From: Lepidostoma basale
Taxonomy: Eukaryota; Arthropoda; Insecta; Trichoptera; Lepidostomatidae
Direction of reading: 5' to 3'
Assembly: GCA_022606425.2 (NCBI GenBank)
Contig: JAHDVF020001024.1
Coordinates: forward strand, 1,240,001 to 1,304,000
Length of the DNA stretch: 64,000 bases
In this document: piece by piece, positions 8,412 through 16,496 of the stretch
How positions within the stretch are numbered: the first letter of the stretch is position 1
How the letters are laid out: each line of letters starts with the position of its first letter
Notes under the pieces: generated by a model
What the model was told of the DNA's origin: nothing
Databases searched by the model: none
The model's input: only the letters and a program-made list of their open reading frames with translations
Position numbers and translations under genes: made by a program

Positions 8412-9141
8412 ACTCCTTCACCCCTATAGCCAGCTGACAATATTGGTTTTATCCTCTGTCATGGCTCTCTACCTTAGCAACCCTGTGGCATTGATGACGA
8501 TGCTACTGGGGGTTGGCTTTTATGCTTGCCTCTTGGTCTCTCCCAAAGTGATGTTGAAGATTTATGGACTCCTTTTGTTACTCAATATGATGATGCTAGG
8601 ATCGATTAATTTTTTAGCATCATATATTCCAAACTATGTCACGGGCTCTTTCATTAATCAAAGTATTCCCTTTTTAAGAATGGCCATCACTATTAGTGCG
8701 TCGGTTGCCATTGCCTTTGGTACTCCTATTGACCACATGCTCTTGACTTTACGAAAAATGAGGCTACCTCGATGGATGACTCTTCCTTTGAGCGTGGCTA
8801 TTAGGTTTATTCCGACCTTCATCGATGATATTAAACAGTTAAGTGATATTAATTATATTCGTTTTAATGGGTTACACCCCATGTTATGGCCCCTTAAACC
8901 ATTTAAACTATGGCGTCGGTTCTGTGTTCCGCTGATTTTTAGAACATTTTACTCCTCTGATGCTTTAGCTATTTCGGCAGAGCTTAAGGGTTTTGGGCAA
9001 AGAGATATTGTAATGCGTAAGACGATGTTCAAAAGAGCCGACTATAGACTGCTATTACTCATCATCACGCTATCACTCTTATCGCTCTATCTTGAGCAAA
9101 AAATGGGGCCAGTTGCATCGATCCATGGGGGAAGGGGCTAG
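8392..9141 (+). CDS. ECF transporter transmembrane T component (CbiQ/EcfT family)
   Basis: About 249 residues with several membrane helices. Near the C-terminal third is AISAELKGFG, matching the A-x-x-x-R-G coupling motif of EcfT (Lys here for Arg), which docks on the ATPases. The start at 8392 has AAGGAG just upstream and overlaps the S component by 20 bases. Confidence 0.75.
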   Translation: MPVSFDRLLHPYSQLTILVLSSVMALYLSNPVALMTMLLGVGFYACLLVSPKVMLKIYGLLLLLNMMMLGSINFLASYIPNYVTGSFINQSIPFLRMAITISASVAIAFGTPIDHMLLTLRKMRLPRWMTLPLSVAIRFIPTFIDDIKQLSDINYIRFNGLHPMLWPLKPFKLWRRFCVPLIFRTFYSSDALAISAELKGFGQRDIVMRKTMFKRADYRLLLLIITLSLLSLYLEQKMGPVASIHGGRG

Positions 9142-9142
9142 G

Positions 9143-10528
9143 ATGGTTAATTTACACAATATAGGCTATAAATATCCCTGTAGTCCATCGAGAAGTTTGA
9201 ACAATATTAACTTTACAGCCGATAAGGGCACGATTAATGTTATTACGGGTGCTTCGGGCTGTGGTAAGAGCACGCTAGGGCGTCTACTGTGTGGGCTGGT
9301 TCCTCACTACTACAAGGGAGAGTTGACCGGGAGTGCAACCATCGCTGGGGTAGAGGTGCGAGAGAGCTCGCCTGCTAAATTGGCCTACATGGTAGGGTTT
9401 CTACCTCAGCGAGTAGAAAATGGATTTTTTTCTCTGAATGTCGGGGAAGAGCTTAGAATTATTCCTCAAGAGAGGGGTCAAAGCGAGGAGCTAACGCATC
9501 AAAAAATTGCTCAGGTAGCCTCTAAGCTAGGTATTGAAGCAATTCTTGAAGACAATCTAATGCAGCTTTCTGAAGGGCAAAAGCAGAAGGTTGCTTTAGC
9601 AGCTCTACTGATCGGCGGCTGTCGGCTGCTTGTACTGGATGAACCCAGTGCCAATCTTGATGAGCAGTCAGTCATTAATCTCGCTGCGATATTGAACGAT
9701 TTAAAGGATGAAGGCTACTGTATTATTATATTAGATCATCGATTATCGTGGCTGAGGCATGTTGCTGACTATGTTGCCATCATGAGTAATGGCTGTATCA
9801 AAGAGCATGGTGCCTACTCCATCCTTCGGGATCAGAGCATCAGGCATCACTATGCTCTACGTTCCTACGATTGCATGGAGCAGTCCCTCAACGAAGTTAG
9901 GGAGATCGGGCCTAGCGAGCATGGACCATTTAGCCTTAAAAATCTCTGTTTTAGCTATGATAAAAAAGGGAGTGATCTATTTTGCCATTATAGCATTACC
10001 CTACCTCAGGCAGTCATTGGCTTAACAGGGCGTAATGGGGTAGGCAAGACGGCCCTCGCACGCCTACTGGTGGGACTAGAAAAGCCACAGTCAGGAGAGG
10101 TAGCCTACGGCAACAAAAGAATGACCAGATCAAAGCTGGCTCAAGGTGCTTCAATGGTACTTCAAAACATGGATCATCAACTGCACTATAAAACGGTAGG
10201 AGAAGAGATTAACAATAGTTATAAAAAGAGGGTGAAGGAGGGGTGTGAATCTATTTTAGATGATTTTAATTTGGGGCATTTAATCAATCGCCACCCACAG
10301 TCACTGTCAGGGGGTGAAAAGCAACGCTTAGCGGTTGCCTCAGCAATGACAAGAGGAGGGAGAATAGTTGTCTTAGATGAACCTAGCAGTGGCCTTGATG
10401 AAAAAAATATGGATTGTATTGCACAAAACATAAAAAAAGCTCATCAAAGAGGAATAACGATCTTGGTCATCAGCCATGATCGTGATTTGATCGATCGATG
10501 TGCCCATTACAGAATAATGATCGGGTAA
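9143..10528 (+). CDS. ECF transporter ATPase with two fused nucleotide-binding domains
   Basis: About 461 residues holding two ABC ATPase domains. The first has Walker A GASGCGKST (36-44), the signature LSEGQ and Walker B LLVLDEP; the second has GRNGVGKT, LSGGE and IVVLDEP. One chain therefore provides both halves of the energising module that ECF systems often make from two proteins. The start at 9143 follows the stop of the T gene by one base and has GAAGGGG upstream. Confidence 0.85.
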   Translation: MVNLHNIGYKYPCSPSRSLNNINFTADKGTINVITGASGCGKSTLGRLLCGLVPHYYKGELTGSATIAGVEVRESSPAKLAYMVGFLPQRVENGFFSLNVGEELRIIPQERGQSEELTHQKIAQVASKLGIEAILEDNLMQLSEGQKQKVALAALLIGGCRLLVLDEPSANLDEQSVINLAAILNDLKDEGYCIIILDHRLSWLRHVADYVAIMSNGCIKEHGAYSILRDQSIRHHYALRSYDCMEQSLNEVREIGPSEHGPFSLKNLCFSYDKKGSDLFCHYSITLPQAVIGLTGRNGVGKTALARLLVGLEKPQSGEVAYGNKRMTRSKLAQGASMVLQNMDHQLHYKTVGEEINNSYKKRVKEGCESILDDFNLGHLINRHPQSLSGGEKQRLAVASAMTRGGRIVVLDEPSSGLDEKNMDCIAQNIKKAHQRGITILVISHDRDLIDRCAHYRIMIG

Positions 10529-10548
10529 AAATAAGTAAGGAGAAAATA

Positions 10549-11049
10549 ATGAATTTAGTAGAGAAGCTTGAACAAAAAATGGTAACTCATGAAAGTGAGC
10601 ATATCAGAAATCTTGCTAAAGAGTTTGATACCAGTGAACTAAAGATTGTAGAGAGCCTGGCTGGGCACTATAAGCGATTGGTTCCTGCATCAGATTTTGA
10701 AAAAATTTGGAAACTGGCAAGCCAATGGGAGCAAGCACTCTTTTTTATCGACAAAGAATTTAGCATTGTTGAGCTATCAGGGAGGCTACCTGAAGGTAAA
10801 ATGATGGGGCCAATGTTTAATATAGGCAGTGAGGGGAGTCTGCTCAATGCCCATATTATTGTCTCTAGTCTAGAGGTAATCTATCTTTTAAGAAAGCCTC
10901 TTTTTGGTAAAGAGAGCCTGTCGATCGCCTTTTACGCTAAAGATGGTAGTAATATGTTTAGCCTCTATACCGGTCGTGAGAAAGAGAGTAGGGCCATTAT
11001 CCCCTCCGTACAACAGGCTTATGAGGAGCTTTGGAGCAGCTATTCGTAA
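10549..11049 (+). CDS. hutX: HutX/ChuX-type cytoplasmic haem-handling protein
   Basis: About 166 residues. Overall pattern matches the HutX/ChuX haem-utilisation carrier family: an N-terminal helix region, then strands such as GKMMGPMFNIGSEG, followed by LNAHI and the FYAKDG segment. The protein would carry haem from the importer to HutW. Start at 10549 is chosen because AAGGAG lies 7 bases upstream; a GTG at 10498 in frame overlaps the ATPase gene. It is the last gene of the rightward operon. Confidence 0.75.
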   Translation: MNLVEKLEQKMVTHESEHIRNLAKEFDTSELKIVESLAGHYKRLVPASDFEKIWKLASQWEQALFFIDKEFSIVELSGRLPEGKMMGPMFNIGSEGSLLNAHIIVSSLEVIYLLRKPLFGKESLSIAFYAKDGSNMFSLYTGREKESRAIIPSVQQAYEELWSSYS

Positions 11050-11072
11050 GCAAAAATAGAGTGCTTTAATCT

Positions 11073-11112
11073 TAACCTGGCTAATCCTTTATTACATGGG
11101 TTAGCTAGGTTA
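11073..11112. repeat. Inverted repeat between convergent genes
   Basis: Arms 11073-11087 and 11098-11112 pair over 15 positions (two G-T wobbles) with a 10-base loop. It sits between hutX and a convergent pseudogene. No T-tract follows on either strand, so it is at best a weak terminator or an RNA-stabilising hairpin. Confidence 0.45.
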
Positions 11113-11131
11113 GTTAGAGCTTAAACTTAAA

Positions 11132-11745
11132 CTACTTCAGCAATAGCTCCACAATCGCCGTGCCATCTTTATCGCCATAGCCACTTTCTGCAGCCTCGGT
11201 ATAAAGTGCTAAAATATCCTCCATAATTTTTGTAGGAATAGATAGCGAGTTTGCTGTATCAATTGCTGTTAATGCTACATCCTTAAAACTATTAACCGAC
11301 GCCATCACTTGGTCATAATTTCTAGCATAAATGCCAGGCATCATGTACTCAACATAAGGCACAAACTGTGAAAGTTGCTGTGTAACTACCCCTTCCGATA
11401 CCTTTGGCTTGATGGCTATGGCCGATGAATAGGCAACAAGCATCCCCATAAACATCGATCCAATCAACATAGGGGCCTGGGCCTTAGCAACATCGTCAGC
11501 CTCGCCCACCCGTTGAATTGTACCAACGTCCTTTAAAACATCCTGCCAAAAAGTTTCAAGTGATGTGCTGCAACCTAGCAGAAAAGTGCCCTGATTTTCA
11601 CGTCGTTGATCGATCTCTACTTAAATTAATAAAACAGAGAAGGCTGATCCCTATCTTAAAACCTCTTAAGCCAGTTCAGCTGCTTCATGGATCGTTGTTG
11701 TCGATGCATTTAAGATATTTTTTCCGCTTAAAGCTTTAGCCATTT
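11132..11745 (-). pseudogene. Decayed NAD(P)-dependent dehydrogenase (6PGDH/imine reductase-like)
   Basis: The 3' part (minus strand from about 11600 down to 11132) reads as the helical C-terminal domain of the 6-phosphogluconate/3-hydroxyisobutyrate dehydrogenase superfamily and extends upstream of the annotated GTG at 11509. Further upstream another frame gives LSGKNILNAS followed by HEAAELA, matching the end of the Rossmann domain (L-x-GKTVVNLT, EARELA), but it then hits a stop near 11666 and needs a frame change. Most of the nucleotide-binding domain is missing. Stops, frame changes and deletion together indicate a dead gene; a short C-terminal peptide could still be made. Confidence 0.75.
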
Positions 11746-11751
11746 GTTCCT

Positions 11752-12151
11752 TTAGCAGTAGCTCTTTGACAGCCTTGCCATTCGAGCAGTAAAGTCAATT
11801 TTTAAAAGACCACTTTTCTGACCCTCTAGAAAAAATTGATCAATGGCCTGTGCATAGCTTGCCCAATATTCTTGTTCAACATGGGGTTGTGCACAAAAAA
11901 AAGCGTAACAACGCTCTATTTTTATAGTGAATATCAATAAGCTGCTTTAGAGCCATTGCATGACGGCCATTACTGTTTTTTGCAAAATTAATGATGGTTA
12001 GTGTTACCTCAATCGATTTTTCGATGAGTAAATGTTCAAGATTTTCTCTTGTACCGTAATAGCGATGCAGTGTTGCCTTGCTGATGCCAACTGCATCGGA
12101 TATCTCCTTCATTGTTGCTCTAGGGTAGTCTATCAAGGCGATAGCGAGCAT
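11752..12151 (-). pseudogene. Frameshifted TetR/AcrR-type regulator
   Basis: The first ~90 residues have a clear TetR helix-turn-helix (MKEISDAVGISKATLHRYYG). The frame breaks at a run of eight A (about 11894-11901); the matching C-terminal part continues in another frame (AQPHVEQEYWASYAQAID to 11752). The N-terminus also seems damaged: codons HQEELLK just upstream are in frame but follow a TGA. It lies next to the decayed dehydrogenase that it probably once controlled. Confidence 0.75.
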
Positions 12152-12224
12152 TTTTAATAATTCTTCTTGATGAGCTCATTGATCCTCATTGATTGGGTAG
12201 ATGGTGCTGATTTACAAAAAAGCC

Positions 12225-12253
12225 TAGACAACCCATTAAAAATGTGGTAGAGT
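12225..12253 (+). promoter_or_regulatory. tRNA-Arg promoter
   Basis: TAGACA (12225-12230) and TAGAGT (12248-12253) with a 17-base spacer, 16 bases before the tRNA. Confidence 0.5.
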
Positions 12254-12269
12254 AAAAATTCAAATAGAT

Positions 12270-12343
12270 GCTCCGGTAGCTCAGCTGGATAGAGCAGCCG
12301 CCTCCTAAGCGGCAGGTCGTACGTTCGAATCGTATTCGGGGCA
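12270..12343 (+). tRNA. tRNA-Arg (anticodon CCT)
   Basis: The cloverleaf folds completely: acceptor GCTCCGG pairs with TCGGGGC (two wobbles), the anticodon stem GCCGC/GCGGC encloses loop CTCCTAA, and the T-loop is TTCGAAT. The anticodon is CCT (reads AGG). CCA is not encoded. Confidence 0.95.
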
Positions 12344-12366
12344 TTTCTGTAGCTTATAGCACAAGG

Positions 12367-12395
12367 TTGAATATCATTGCTTTTTAGGTTATATT
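12367..12395 (+). promoter_or_regulatory. pgsA promoter abutting the start codon
   Basis: TTGAAT (12367-12372), 17-base spacer, TATATT (12390-12395). Transcription would begin about at ATG 12403. Confidence 0.5.
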
Positions 12396-12402
12396 GTTTA
12401 TT

Positions 12403-13014
12403 ATGACATTACCCAATAAAATAACCGTTTCACGTATTGTTGGCACGCCAATATTTTACATTATTTTTTTAGCCACCCAAAAAACAGTAGCAACCAACCC
12501 CAGTATAGCTCAGCTACTAGTAACTCTTTTAGCTATTATGTGGATTACGATGGAGGTTTCTGACCTTGTTGATGGACATCTTGCCCGAAAGCATAACCTA
12601 GTCAGTGATATGGGTAAACTACTTGATCCCTTTTCTGATGTGTTAAGCCGTATTACCTACTTTTTTTGTTTTGTGCAGATGGGCTTTATGCCGATGTGGC
12701 CGCTACTGGTTATTTTTTGGCGCGAGCTCTCGATTACCTTTATCCGTGCCGTGATGGCCATGGGTGGCGTCACCCTTGCGGCCAATAATGGCGGCAAAAC
12801 GAAGGCTGTTTTCTATTTTATAGTCAGCTTGATGGGTATGGCCTTGTTGGTTAGCTCGGTCTTTTCTATTATTCCTGAAACATGGGGGCATCCTCTTTAT
12901 CTTGTTGCCTATGCTATCTTTACAATGGCGGCTGTTGCTTCGGTTAGCTCATTTATGGGCTACATGAAACTTTTCTTAAAAACCGACTATGCCCAAAAGT
13001 TTTTAAAAGAGTAG
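12403..13014 (+). CDS. pgsA: CDP-diacylglycerol-glycerol-3-phosphate 3-phosphatidyltransferase
   Basis: About 203 residues with four or more membrane helices. The CDP-alcohol phosphatidyltransferase motif D-G-x2-A-R-x8-G-x3-D-x3-D is intact (DGHLARK, then GKLLDPFSD). The enzyme makes phosphatidylglycerol phosphate, the committed step to phosphatidylglycerol. ATG 12403 is preferred to TTG 12394. There is no Shine-Dalgarno; a -10-like TATATT ends 7 bases before the ATG, so the mRNA may be leaderless. Confidence 0.88.
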   Translation: MTLPNKITVSRIVGTPIFYIIFLATQKTVATNPSIAQLLVTLLAIMWITMEVSDLVDGHLARKHNLVSDMGKLLDPFSDVLSRITYFFCFVQMGFMPMWPLLVIFWRELSITFIRAVMAMGGVTLAANNGGKTKAVFYFIVSLMGMALLVSSVFSIIPETWGHPLYLVAYAIFTMAAVASVSSFMGYMKLFLKTDYAQKFLKE

Positions 13015-13031
13015 CCACAGGGCTACTCTTT
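13006..13031. terminator. Bidirectional terminator between pgsA and the DUF262 gene
   Basis: Perfect 11-bp stem (13006-13016 with 13021-13031) and ACAG loop; A-rich and T-rich flanks allow it to act on both strands. It overlaps the pgsA stop codon. Confidence 0.8.
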
Positions 13032-13044
13032 ATTCGTTAATAAT

Positions 13045-14820
13045 TTACCAAATAGCAATAATTTCTTGGGCTAACGCCTTGGTGCGGGCGTCGATGCGCT
13101 CTTCATCCCAGGTGCTCTGGCCAGCCTCGTAGGGCTCTATAATGTCATCCCGAGTAATTCTCAAATCAGTTGACTTTCTGATACCGTCATGCTTGCTATT
13201 ACCTTCCATTTTAGTTTTAAAATCATGGTTTTGTATTTTACTGTTGAGGGATTGAGTTAATAGGGTCATGTTACCCAGTTGGTAAATAGCATCATCACGC
13301 TCTTCTTTTGTAGTAATGCTTAAAGGCCAGTAGCTTTTCCATTTTTGTGGCATAATGTGCTCTAGCGAGTAGATGTAGGGTAGTTGGTCAACATCGGTTC
13401 GGCGTGCAAGTTCAATAAAAAACAGAAGAAGCCTCGCCTCTGGATTATCAAAATTTTTACTAACCACGCCACGCATTAGGTCGTCATCGCTAATTTTCTT
13501 TGAATAGTTATCAAGTAAAGTAGTCTCTTTTAAAAATTGAATGGCTAGTTTGTTATAGTTTTTTGAACTCTCCCCCGTAAGATAATGGCGTATATAGTAT
13601 GTGGATAGCTTATGATAAAGCTCATCCTTGTCTTTGCTACTCTTGTTTGTATCAATATATAGGTCAAGAATAAAGGGATGAAAAGTGGTAGTCTTTAGCT
13701 CTTTCAATATAAGTAGTAGCTGCTGCAGTTTGTCATCTTTTTTGATCATGTTATTGTTGTAAAACTCAATAAAAAGTTCATGATACTGGTTGGCACTGTG
13801 ACAAATTTTTTCTATTAGCCCCTCAATCTTTTCTTGCGTCTTACATTCTTTAATTTTTTCTTTGTAAAAATCGGCTAGCTTGCGTAGGTTTATTTCACCT
13901 TTGTTTTCGATCACCGCAAAGCAGTAGAAAAAGTTATCAATAAATGATATCCCTTTATTAACAATACCATCCCACGCATTTACGGTTGCTTTGTCGGCCT
14001 CAAAAGTTTTCTTCCATGTTGCATCATAAAAGCTAATGGTGTTATTGCCTGGTTTCTGATGTTTTTCAAAAAGGGCATTTTTTATAATATCGGCCGTGTT
14101 TAGCCTTACCCCTGTACTATTGATGGTATCAAAAATTTCTTGTGCATTATCATTTTCATCTAGCTCGATAAAAACTAAGGTTTGTGTGTCTGTAGGGCTA
14201 ATTAAAAAATCAATAAGACTTGTGATTTTTAGTACACCATCAGTTGGTTTTCCATCAGTTGGTTTTAAGCGCTCTTGTAGTCGTTCATAAAAGTACTGAT
14301 AACATCGATAGATAAGGGGCATGATATCTTTATCTTTCTTCTTCTGTTTAAAATCCTGCTTAGTAAAATGATCCTCTATTACTGCATTATACGAGGGGCT
14401 ATCAAGGTGTGAGTGCTGTATTTTAGTTACTTTATTATTAAAATTATTTGTATTAAAGGGGTCAATAAATAAAAGTTCACTAATTTTAACCTTGATAGAC
14501 AATGCTTGATTTGTGTTATTAATAGTTGTTGGTTCGTTCTCAATAAGATCAAGCAGTACCTTGACTAAAATAGAGAGGGTCGTAAGGCGCTGCTGGCCAT
14601 CAATAAGCTTAACGATGCGTTTATTAGCAGCACCGGTATTTTCTTGTTGGATAATGACCGAGCCCAAAAAATGGGTTTGGTTACCATCTTGCTCTAGAAG
14701 GTTTTCCAGCAAACGCTCCCATTGCTTCTCTCCCCAAACATATTGGCGTTGAAAAAATGGCACAACAATCTGTCCGCCAATCCTACTTAAATACATTAAT
14801 CCACTCGATTCTACCTTCAT
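13045..14820 (-). CDS. DUF262/DUF1524 (GmrSD-like) putative nuclease
   Basis: 591 residues. The N-terminal DUF262 domain (ParB-like fold) shows QRQYVW at 24-29 and DGQQR at 74-78. The C-terminal DUF1524 domain has the HNH-type EHIMPQKW motif and a GNMTLL segment. Proteins with both parts include GmrSD, which cuts modified phage DNA, and other single-gene defence systems. Here both domains are in one chain. Substrate is unknown. It stands alone between pgsA and a DUF1801 gene; AT-rich base use contrasts with neighbours, hinting at transfer. Confidence 0.8.
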   Translation of the reverse strand: MKVESSGLMYLSRIGGQIVVPFFQRQYVWGEKQWERLLENLLEQDGNQTHFLGSVIIQQENTGAANKRIVKLIDGQQRLTTLSILVKVLLDLIENEPTTINNTNQALSIKVKISELLFIDPFNTNNFNNKVTKIQHSHLDSPSYNAVIEDHFTKQDFKQKKKDKDIMPLIYRCYQYFYERLQERLKPTDGKPTDGVLKITSLIDFLISPTDTQTLVFIELDENDNAQEIFDTINSTGVRLNTADIIKNALFEKHQKPGNNTISFYDATWKKTFEADKATVNAWDGIVNKGISFIDNFFYCFAVIENKGEINLRKLADFYKEKIKECKTQEKIEGLIEKICHSANQYHELFIEFYNNNMIKKDDKLQQLLLILKELKTTTFHPFILDLYIDTNKSSKDKDELYHKLSTYYIRHYLTGESSKNYNKLAIQFLKETTLLDNYSKKISDDDLMRGVVSKNFDNPEARLLLFFIELARRTDVDQLPYIYSLEHIMPQKWKSYWPLSITTKEERDDAIYQLGNMTLLTQSLNSKIQNHDFKTKMEGNSKHDGIRKSTDLRITRDDIIEPYEAGQSTWDEERIDARTKALAQEIIAIW

Positions 14821-14895
14821 CGTAACCTGCTTTTATTGTTTTTGTTTATTGTAAGTTATTTATTAACAATAAGCAACTGCTGATCTTTTATATTT

Positions 14896-15267
14896 TTATT
14901 TACGCCAAAAGGTTTTACACTCTTTTTTATCCATCATGTTAAAGGCTATTATCTGCTCTAGTAATTCAAAATTAACTGACTCACTCCATTTAATTTTAAA
15001 TAAATTACTGGTTTGTTGGTAGCCTGCTTGGGTAATAGCATCAGTAAAATGTGTCATAGTAATAGGCTCAGGAGCTACTGCTAAATGGGCTTTGGCCATA
15101 CTGAATCCTATAATAAAGGTGCCATGATCGCTAAACATGGGTTGATTCCAGGCAATTTTGGGCTCTAAAGTGGTAAAGGTAGTGGCTACCCAGGCCACAA
15201 TCTCCTCAACTCGGCTGCGATGTTGCGGGTTACCTATCGCCTGCAGATAGTCGTCAAAGCAGTGCAT
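14896..15267 (-). CDS. DUF1801 / YdhG-like protein
   Basis: 123 residues matching the DUF1801 (YdhG, Fra-like) fold: IAWNQPMFSDHGTFIIGFSMAKAHLAVAP is the conserved core (conserved W, then F-x-x-G-F). Some relatives have been called iron chaperones, but the role is poorly established. A good ribosome site (GAGAGGTGG) precedes the ATG at 15267. Confidence 0.7.
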   Translation of the reverse strand: MHCFDDYLQAIGNPQHRSRVEEIVAWVATTFTTLEPKIAWNQPMFSDHGTFIIGFSMAKAHLAVAPEPITMTHFTDAITQAGYQQTSNLFKIKWSESVNFELLEQIIAFNMMDKKECKTFWRK

Positions 15268-15338
15268 TCATCCACCTCTCTTTTAGGTAGAAGAGTAAGA
15301 TATAGTCATTATTGTGTCAATAGTTGCTATGTAACACC

Positions 15339-15367
15339 TTGCTATCCTATAGGTTTTGATCTATACT
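15339..15367 (+). promoter_or_regulatory. prfB promoter abutting the start codon
   Basis: TTGCTA (15339-15344), 17-base spacer, TATACT (15362-15367). The ATG at 15374 lies where transcription should start, so the mRNA may be leaderless. Confidence 0.5.
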
Positions 15368-15373
15368 TCATGC

Positions 15374-16481
15374 ATGTTAGCAGAGTTAAGTAGTAGAATA
15401 AAAAAGATAGAGAAAGAGATTAACGATGCTAGGGGGTCGCTTTGACCCCACAGCCTTAATAAACCAAGTAGCCGAGCTTGAAAAAGAGAGCGGTGACCCC
15501 ACTTTTTGGAACAACCGTACTAAGGCGGAGCAGACCTTAAGCCGTATAAGCGCATTAAAAGGGCGCTATGAGCCTTGGAATTTATTGTTTAGTAATCTGG
15601 ATGAATTAACCGAACTTTACGGTATGGCTTTAGAGGCAGAGGATGAAAGCCTTGAGGGTGAGATTACTGAGCTTATTTGCACTATAGAAAAAGAGTTTAC
15701 CCGTCTTAGCACGTTAGAAATGCTACGAGAGGAGACCGACCCCCTCAACTGCTTTTTAACCGTTCATGCTGGGGCCGGTGGTACAGAAAGCTGCGACTGG
15801 ACACGCATGCTCTACCGTATGTACAGCAGATGGTGCAGTAAAAAAGGCTTTAGCATCGAAATTGTTGATGAGCAGGAGGATGAGGGGGGCTATAAATCGG
15901 TCTCCCTGCAGATCATCGGTGCCTATGCCTATGGCTTTTTAAAGGGAGAGACCGGGGTTCATCGGTTGGTTCGTATTTCGCCCTTTGACTCAGCTGCCCG
16001 TCGTCACACCACCTTTGCTTCGGTTTATGTTAGCCCTGTGCTTGATGATACGATTACCGTTGAGATCAAGAGCGATGATCTACGGGTAGATACCTACCGT
16101 GCCAGTGGTGCGGGTGGCCAAAAAGTTAATAAAACCAGCAGTGCCGTACGGCTAACCCACCTAGAAACCAATATTGTTGTTCAATGCCAAAACGAGCGTA
16201 GCCAGCATCGCAACAAAGAGATTGCCATGGAGATGCTTAAAAGCCGACTATATGACTTTTATAAAAATCAACGTGATAGCGAAAGGGCACTGACAGCAGC
16301 CGAAAAGAGCGAGATAGGCTTTGGACATCAAATAAGATCCTATGTTTTCCAACCCTATAGCATGGTTAAAGATGCACGAACAAAAATAGAGACGGGCAAT
16401 GTTGCATCGGTGATGGATGGCGATATTGACCAATTTATTGATGGATATTTACGTGCAGCTTGGGCAAAAAGTATTAAATAA
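15374..16481 (+). CDS. prfB: Peptide chain release factor 2, programmed +1 frameshift
   Basis: The gene starts at ATG 15374, not at the later ATG 15426. The first 23 codons end in CTT-TGA (stop 15443-15445); ribosomes shift +1 at CTTTGAC and continue at GAC 15444, giving about 368 residues. An internal AGGGGG Shine-Dalgarno-like run sits 3 bases before CTT, as in the classic prfB site. Domain motifs are intact: SPF (stop-codon recognition) and GGQ (peptide release, SGAGGQKVNK). RF2 reads UGA and UAA; low RF2 favours the shift, giving autoregulation. Confidence 0.95.
15431..15446 (+). promoter_or_regulatory. prfB +1 frameshift signal
   Basis: AGGGGG (15431-15436), three bases, then CTT TGA C (15440-15446). 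This is the same order and spacing as in the well-studied prfB recoding site. Confidence 0.93.
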
Positions 16482-16496
16482 TGATAGGATAATAAA

